10,941 nucleotides of DNA from DATEVL01 sp964448245 (GTDB lineage: Bacteria; Chloroflexota; Anaerolineae; Anaerolineales; E44-bin32): NCBI GenBank assembly GCA_964448245.1, contig CAYUWF010000080.1, forward strand, positions 1 through 10,941, read 5' to 3'. Shown here one piece after another: positions 6,553-10,941 of the stretch. The notes under the pieces are model-generated. The model worked only from the letters and a program-made list of their open reading frames with translations. It was not told the origin of the DNA and made no database searches. Positions within the stretch are counted from its first letter, which is position 1. Each line of letters opens with the position of its first letter. The position numbers and the translations under genes were made by a program.

Positions 6553-8445
6553 ATGCCCCACGGATACACCGGCCGCATCCTGCACGTCGATCTGAACCGG
6601 CGCAGCCTCGAGGTGGAGGAGCCGCCGGAAGCCTTCTACCGGACCTACCTGGGTGGGAGCGCCGTCGGGGCCCACTACCTGCTGCGCGAGACCTCCCCGG
6701 GAGTCGACCCGCTCGGCCCGGACAACGTCCTGACGCTGGCGCTCGGGGTGCTGACCGGAGCGCCGGTCTCCGGACAAAGCCGGATGACGGCCGTCGCCAA
6801 ATCGCCGCTGACCGGCGCCGTGGGCGACTCGCAATGCGGCGGCTTCTTCCCGGCCGAGATGAAATTCGCCGGGTTCGACGCCCTCGTCCTGCGCGGTCGC
6901 GCCGACGAGCCCCTCTACCTGTGGATTCACGAAGGCAAGCCCGAACTACGCCCGGCGGCGCACCTGTGGGGAAAGATCACCGGGGAGGTGGAAGACATCC
7001 TGCGCGCCGAGCTCGGGGACGACAAGATCGAGGTGCTGCAGTGCGGCCCGGCGGGCGAACGCGGCGTGCGCTTCGCCGCCTTGATGAACATGGCCAACCG
7101 CGCCAACGGCCGCACCGGGATGGGCGCCGTGATGGGGAGCAAGAACCTCAAGGCGGTCGTGGTGCGCGGCACGGCCAAGCCGTCCCTCGCCGACCGGGCC
7201 AAGGTCATTGAGCTGGCCCGCTGGGGGGCCAGTCACTTCGAAGAGTCGGACGTCTACGGCCTGGGACTGTTCGGCACGGCCGAGGTGCTGGCCGGACAGC
7301 ACAAGGCCGGAGGCCTGCCGACGCGCAACTGGGAGAGCGGCGCGTTCGACAATTACCTGTCCATCGACGGTAAGACGATGGCCGAGACGATCCTCAAGAA
7401 ACGCGACACCTGCTACGCCTGCACTGTGCGCTGCAAGCGGGTGGTCGAGGTCACCGATGGCCCGTTTCGCGCCGACCCGCGCTACGGCGGCCCGGAATAC
7501 GAGACGCTGGCCACGTTCGGATCTTATTGCGGCATCGACGACCTGAAGGCGATCTCGACTGCCAACCAGCTCTGCAACCAGTACGGGATGGACACGATCT
7601 CGTGCGGCGCCACGATCGCCTGGGCGATGGACTGCTTCGAGCATGGTCTTCTGACGGAGGCCGACACCGGCGGGCTGGCGTTGCGTTTCGGCGACGCCGC
7701 GGTCATGGTGAAGGTGACCGAGATGATCGCCACGCGGGAAGGGATCGGCGACCTGCTGGCCGAAGGCTCGGCGCGAGCGGCCGGCCGATTGGGGCGCGGC
7801 AGCGAAGATCTGGTGGTGGCCGTCAAAGGCCAGGAGCTGCCGGCGCATATGCCGCAGGTCAAACGCAGCATGGCTTTGATCTATGCCGTCAACCCCTTCG
7901 GCGCCGACCACCAGTCGCACGAGCACGACCCGTCGTGGAAGGCCCATCCGGCGCGCATGGCGGAGATCGGCCTGACCGACGAGCCGCAGCCGAACAAGGT
8001 GCTCAACGAAGGCAAGGTGCGCTTCGCCTTGCAGACGCAGTACGCCTACTCCTGCTTGGATTCGGTCAACGTCTGCCAGTTCGTCTTCGGCCCGGCCTGG
8101 CACCTATATGGCATGGGGCAACTGGCGGAGGTCGTCCAGGCCGTCACCGGCTGGCCGGTGACGGTCGAGGAGCTGATGCGCGTCGGGGAGCGGCGTCTCA
8201 ACATGCTGCGGGCCTACAACGCCCGCGAGGGCATCGACCGCGCCGCCGACACACTCCCCAAGAAACTGCAGAAGGCGCTCATCGGCGGGAAGAGCGACGG
8301 TGTTTTCGTGACGGCCGAGGAATTGGAGCAAGCCAAGGACGTCTACTACGCGATGGCGGGATGGGATGTGGCGACGGGCAACCCGACCCGCGCCAAGCTG
8401 GATGAACTCGAATTGACCTGGGTGGCGGACCTGCTCGAGGCTTAA
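6553..8445 (+). CDS. Tungsten/molybdenum aldehyde:ferredoxin oxidoreductase
   Basis: This 630-residue protein of the AOR family oxidises aldehydes to carboxylic acids and passes electrons to ferredoxin. It uses a bis-pterin tungsten (or Mo) centre and one [4Fe-4S] cluster. Landmarks in order: the N-terminal GYTGRILHVDL (4-14) typical of the family, TYLGGSAVGA (31-40), SPLTGAVGDSQCGGFF (84-99), ANRANGRTGMGAVMGSKNLKA (181-201), the cluster ligands C287-x2-C290-x3-C294, GPEYETLATFG (313-323), the pterin motif NQYGMDTIS (342-350), His453/His456 in the loop after NPFG, and the distal DSVNVC motif with Asp503 and the fourth ligand candidate Cys508. Length is in the usual 600-640 range and nothing is missing. 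Family members occur in anaerobes and some facultative degraders. No separate ferredoxin or NADH-linking subunit is encoded here, so electrons presumably go to a ferredoxin made elsewhere. Fifty bases separate it from the following dehydrogenase, so those two are probably cotranscribed. Confidence 0.94.
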   Translation: MPHGYTGRILHVDLNRRSLEVEEPPEAFYRTYLGGSAVGAHYLLRETSPGVDPLGPDNVLTLALGVLTGAPVSGQSRMTAVAKSPLTGAVGDSQCGGFFPAEMKFAGFDALVLRGRADEPLYLWIHEGKPELRPAAHLWGKITGEVEDILRAELGDDKIEVLQCGPAGERGVRFAALMNMANRANGRTGMGAVMGSKNLKAVVVRGTAKPSLADRAKVIELARWGASHFEESDVYGLGLFGTAEVLAGQHKAGGLPTRNWESGAFDNYLSIDGKTMAETILKKRDTCYACTVRCKRVVEVTDGPFRADPRYGGPEYETLATFGSYCGIDDLKAISTANQLCNQYGMDTISCGATIAWAMDCFEHGLLTEADTGGLALRFGDAAVMVKVTEMIATREGIGDLLAEGSARAAGRLGRGSEDLVVAVKGQELPAHMPQVKRSMALIYAVNPFGADHQSHEHDPSWKAHPARMAEIGLTDEPQPNKVLNEGKVRFALQTQYAYSCLDSVNVCQFVFGPAWHLYGMGQLAEVVQAVTGWPVTVEELMRVGERRLNMLRAYNAREGIDRAADTLPKKLQKALIGGKSDGVFVTAEELEQAKDVYYAMAGWDVATGNPTRAKLDELELTWVADLLEA

Positions 8446-8495
8446 GACTCTCCTCCTCGCACGCCAACCTTCGCCGCAACCACGGGAGGACTGCC

Positions 8496-9674
8496 ATGCG
8501 GATCGTCGTTCTGGGAGGGGCGGGCATCATCGGCCGGGTGATCGCCCTCGACCTGGCGCGAGATGACCTGGACCTGCTCATCGCCGATCGGGACCTGGCC
8601 GGCGCCGAGCGTACGGCGCAACAGGTGGGGAAACGGGCGCGCGCCGTCCGGGTCGACGTCACCGATCTGGATGCGCTAGCCGGGGTGCTGCACGGCGCCG
8701 AGATCTGCGTCAACAGCACGCTGTACTACTTCAACCTCGACGTCATGCGCGCTTGCCTGAAGGCCAAAGTCCACTACCTGGACCTGGGCGGGCTGTTCCA
8801 CGTGACGCGCAAACAGCTGGAGCTCGATACCGCCTTCCGCGACGCCGGCCTGACGGCGGTCCTCGGCCTCGGGTCGTGCCCGGGCGTCGCCAATGTCCAG
8901 GCCGGCTGGTTGGGCGGCATGCTCGATCAGGTGCGCTCGGTCCGCATCTACAACGGCTCCACCCTGGACGAGGGCGAGTCGCTCGCCTGGCCGTATGCCA
9001 TCGAGACCATCCTGGACGAGATCAGCAAACCGGCGATGGTTTTCCGGGGCAAGACCTTCGTGGAGGCTCCGCCCTTGGGCGAGGAGGAGTATTTCCTGTT
9101 CCCGGAACCGATCGGCTGGGCCAAGACCCATCTCAGCCTGCATTCGGAGGTCGCCACGATCCCGCTGAGCCTGGCGATGAAGGGCATCGAGGAATGTTTC
9201 TTCAAGATCACGTTCTTCGGTTACTCGGAGGCCGTGCTGCGCAAGATGGCCTTCGTGGCGCAGCTGGGCCTGGCCGAGACGGAACCGGTGACGGTCGACG
9301 GCGGGACGGTGCGCCCGCGCGACGTCCTGCTGGCGCAGCTTCGGAAAATACCGCAGACGAAGGAGAAACCGAAGAGCAAGGGCTTCAAGGATGTCGCTAC
9401 GGTCGTGGAAGGGAGCCTGGACGGCGACCGGGTCACGCTGCGGGCGGATACCAGCGGCGGGCCTTATCCCGAGTGGGGAGTCTCAGGCGGGACGCTGCTC
9501 GTCGCCGTGCCTCCGGCCATCGTGGCGCGCTGGCTGGGATCGAACAGGCTGGCCCGGCCAGGGGTTTCGCCGCCGGAGCAGGCGATTGAGCCGGAGCCGT
9601 TCTTCGCCGAGCTGGCGCGGCGAGGTTTCACGACGACGTTGACGCGCACGGAGACGGTGGCGGCGCCGGAATGA
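8496..9674 (+). CDS. Lysine-6-dehydrogenase/saccharopine dehydrogenase-like oxidoreductase, paralogue 2
   Basis: This 392-residue protein shares its architecture with the protein at 3671-4834: a Rossmann domain with an intact GxGxxG (G8, G10, G13), Asp31 at the end of the second strand (favouring NAD), AEICVNSTLYYFN (68-80), the loop GLGSCPGVAN (124-133), VRPRDVLLAQL (272-282) and C-terminal GVSPPE (356-361). It diverges strongly from paralogue 1 outside these motifs, so the pair is old and probably differs in substrate or direction. VRPRDVLL and the GVxPPE tail are features I associate with L-lysine 6-dehydrogenase-type enzymes, which make allysine/piperideine-6-carboxylate from lysine; the assignment rests on my pattern recognition. 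The start is supported by GGGAGGA at 8484-8490. It follows the ferredoxin oxidoreductase by 50 bases, which makes a substrate-product link between the two attractive. Confidence 0.83.
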   Translation: MRIVVLGGAGIIGRVIALDLARDDLDLLIADRDLAGAERTAQQVGKRARAVRVDVTDLDALAGVLHGAEICVNSTLYYFNLDVMRACLKAKVHYLDLGGLFHVTRKQLELDTAFRDAGLTAVLGLGSCPGVANVQAGWLGGMLDQVRSVRIYNGSTLDEGESLAWPYAIETILDEISKPAMVFRGKTFVEAPPLGEEEYFLFPEPIGWAKTHLSLHSEVATIPLSLAMKGIEECFFKITFFGYSEAVLRKMAFVAQLGLAETEPVTVDGGTVRPRDVLLAQLRKIPQTKEKPKSKGFKDVATVVEGSLDGDRVTLRADTSGGPYPEWGVSGGTLLVAVPPAIVARWLGSNRLARPGVSPPEQAIEPEPFFAELARRGFTTTLTRTETVAAPE

Positions 9675-9718
9675 TTCAGTGACCAGTGGTCGGTGGTCAG
9701 CGGGGCGGCTCCCGCTCC

Positions 9719-9948
9719 CATGTCATTCCGAGGGAGGCGGAAGCCGCCGACCGACACTTGCACCCCCTGGCACCGCCCGCCACACCGTCCCGGTGTCCTG
9801 CCGGGAGGGCAGGTGTGCGCTGGCAGCGCAGCTGCCAAGTGCAGGTGGGAATCCCCATGATCGCTCCCGGTCCGCTTTCTCCGGGCGTGATGCACTCACC
9901 AAGCGTTCCCTCGGTGACCGCGCCTCGGGGATTCCTCGGAATGACATG
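9719..9948. repeat. MITE-like element with 15-bp terminal inverted repeats
   Basis: CATGTCATTCCGAGG (9719-9733) is the exact reverse complement of 9934-9948, bounding a 230-base non-coding block in the 317-base convergent gap. Inside are further inverted repeats: GGAATCCCC (9848-9856) with GGGGATTCC (9927-9935), CCTGCC/GGCAGG (9797-9813), and TGGCAGC-GCA-GCTGCCA (9821-9837). Short frames on both strands look like non-coding translation. No target-site duplication is visible at the two edges and no transposase is present. The rest of the gap has a GACCA-G-TGGTC palindrome (9681-9691), next to the stop of the preceding gene, and a hairpin near the minus-strand gene. GTCATTCCGAGG-type ends are familiar from dispersed repeats in environmental bacteria, so more copies are expected elsewhere. 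Confidence 0.65.
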
Positions 9949-9963
9949 TGAAGTGAGCTAACC

Positions 9964-9981
9964 CCTGCCGCCGGCGACAGG
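9964..9981 (-). terminator. Weak hairpin after the minus-strand oxidase gene
   Basis: Read on the minus strand, CCTGTCG pairs with CGGCAGG across a CCGG loop (one G-U pair), 10 bases past the stop codon. It is not followed by a run of T, so termination is only possible, not shown. Confidence 0.25.
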
Positions 9982-9991
9982 ACACTGACCC

Positions 9992-10941
9992 CTATCTCCA
10001 GATCTCCCCGTAGGCGTGGTCGCCCTTGAGGCGGCGGCCTTCGGAGAAGCGAGTCGCGGTGAAGGCCGAGATATCAACCGTCGCTGGTCGGCCGTCGATC
10101 ATCCACTCCGCCATGCAGGCGCCGACCGCTGGTGCGATCTTGAATCCCGTTCCACTGAAACCGCAAACCAGGAAGAACCCCTGCGGCCCCGCCTGATCCA
10201 GGATGGCGCGCTGATCGGGCGTCAGGCCGTCGTAGCCGGCGCTGGCGCTTTGCAGTGAACCACCGTCCATCCCCGGAATCCGTCGGCAGATGCGGTCGAC
10301 AGCCCGCTCGACGAAGTCCGGCTGCGGCTGGTCGCCGCCGCTGTCGGGCGAGACGCCGAGGGGGTTGTCGTCCTCCAGTCCGACGAGGGTCAGCCCGCCG
10401 GTCTCGGGGCGGAAGTACATCAGGTTGATGAAGTCGATGACCGTCGGATGGCTCAGGCCGAGGTCCACCGGGCGGCGCAAGAAGGCCGTGTCGTGCTTCC
10501 ATGTCGTGATCGGCAGGTCGAGGCCGGCCAGGAGGGCGACCTCCCGGGCCCAGGGTCCGGCTGCGTTGACCACGATCGGGGCGTCGAACGCGCCGCGCGT
10601 CGTCTCCACTCCCTGAACGCGCCCGCCGTTCGTCGAGAGGCGAGTGACCTGCGCCCCCTGGACCAGGCGGGCTCCGCCGGTGCGAGCGGCAGCCAGGAGG
10701 GCCGCCGTCGAACCCGTGGGGTCGGCATAGCCCGACTCGGGCTCATAGGCCGCCAGGTCAAAGTCGTCGGTGCGGAAGGACGGTGCCAATCGGTGCACGT
10801 CATCGGCGCCGATGACCAGGCTGGGGATGCCGAGCCGCTGGTGCATGGCGACGTTCGCCCGCAGCCGTTCGTTGTGGTCCGGCGCGACGATCTGCAGGAA
10901 GCCGGTGCGGGTGAAGCCACACTCCCCGCCGACGATATCGC
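9992..10941 (-). CDS. DAO-family FAD-dependent amine/amino-acid oxidoreductase (5' end outside window)
   Basis: The visible 315 residues run open to the right edge, so the true start lies beyond 10941; the Met codon at 10846 is internal. Family members of this shape are about 380-400 residues, so roughly 75-80 are missing, including the GxGxxG FAD-binding start. The visible part begins with GGECGFTRTGFLQI and RLRANVAMHQRLGI. It then has VVNAAGPWAREVA, typical of the second FAD-contacting strand, and ends with CGFSGTGFKIAPAVG, 57 residues from the C-terminus, the usual FAD/covalent-site region of the family. These features fit sarcosine oxidase beta-subunit, dimethylglycine or glycine oxidase, or pipecolate/proline-type oxidases, which oxidise a C-N bond and reduce FAD. 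Which one cannot be told. The gene converges on the plus-strand row and is in a separate transcript, but its chemistry suits the same amino-acid theme. Confidence 0.85.
   Translation of the reverse strand, partial: DIVGGECGFTRTGFLQIVAPDHNERLRANVAMHQRLGIPSLVIGADDVHRLAPSFRTDDFDLAAYEPESGYADPTGSTAALLAAARTGGARLVQGAQVTRLSTNGGRVQGVETTRGAFDAPIVVNAAGPWAREVALLAGLDLPITTWKHDTAFLRRPVDLGLSHPTVIDFINLMYFRPETGGLTLVGLEDDNPLGVSPDSGGDQPQPDFVERAVDRICRRIPGMDGGSLQSASAGYDGLTPDQRAILDQAGPQGFFLVCGFSGTGFKIAPAVGACMAEWMIDGRPATVDISAFTATRFSEGRRLKGDHAYGEIWR

Noticed and set aside
9679..9961. Pair of about 90-codon overlapping frames in the convergent gap
   Set aside because: Both run through the MITE-like element and its hairpins. 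Neither has a ribosome site or recognisable motif.
10453..10920. 155-codon alternative minus-strand frame over the oxidase
   Set aside because: It is a Ser/Arg/Pro-rich shadow; the neighbouring frame gives a coherent DAO-family protein across the same bases.

Overview
This window is high-GC bacterial DNA. It carries six intact genes in a row on the plus strand (556-9674), all enzymes, and one convergent minus-strand gene cut by the right edge. I cannot name the species. The C/G-run palindromic repeats in the spacers (CCTCACCCCC... CTCTCCGC... GCGGAGAGGGG) resemble dispersed repeats I associate with Chloroflexota and similar environmental genomes. That is a weak lineage hint, not an identification.

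Layout. Positions 1-349 are non-coding: a repeat copy (47-150), then a good sigma70-type promoter candidate (232-260). Next, at 350-559, lies the scar of an aldehyde dehydrogenase gene. It keeps a recognisable N-terminus and C-terminus, but about 400 codons between them are missing. Its stop overlaps the start of the next gene (ATGA). Then follow a GABA-transaminase-like class III aminotransferase (556-1830), a complex palindromic repeat (1903-2108), an intact aldehyde dehydrogenase (2168-3592), a lysine-6-dehydrogenase/saccharopine-dehydrogenase-like enzyme (3671-4834) and a glutamate-1-semialdehyde-aminomutase-like class III aminotransferase (4973-6286). A second repeat of the same design (6308-6499) precedes a tungsten-type aldehyde:ferredoxin oxidoreductase (6553-8445), which is followed by a second lysine-6-dehydrogenase-like paralogue (8496-9674). 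A 317-bp convergent spacer holds a MITE-like element with 15-bp terminal inverted repeats (9719-9948). The last gene, on the minus strand, is a DAO-family FAD amine/amino-acid oxidase lacking its N-terminus because of the window edge (9992-10941).

How the genes may work together. Every enzyme fits amine/amino-acid to aldehyde to acid chemistry. The two lysine-dehydrogenase-like proteins and two PLP transaminases can release or move amino groups and produce semialdehydes. The NAD(P)-dependent aldehyde dehydrogenase and the ferredoxin-dependent oxidoreductase can oxidise aldehydes to acids. The flavin oxidase also attacks C-N bonds. My inference is a catabolic island for lysine or a related omega-amino acid or diamine, with aldehyde oxidation split between two electron acceptors. 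The substrate cannot be read from sequence alone. No transporter, regulator, RNA gene, CRISPR array or transposase is visible.
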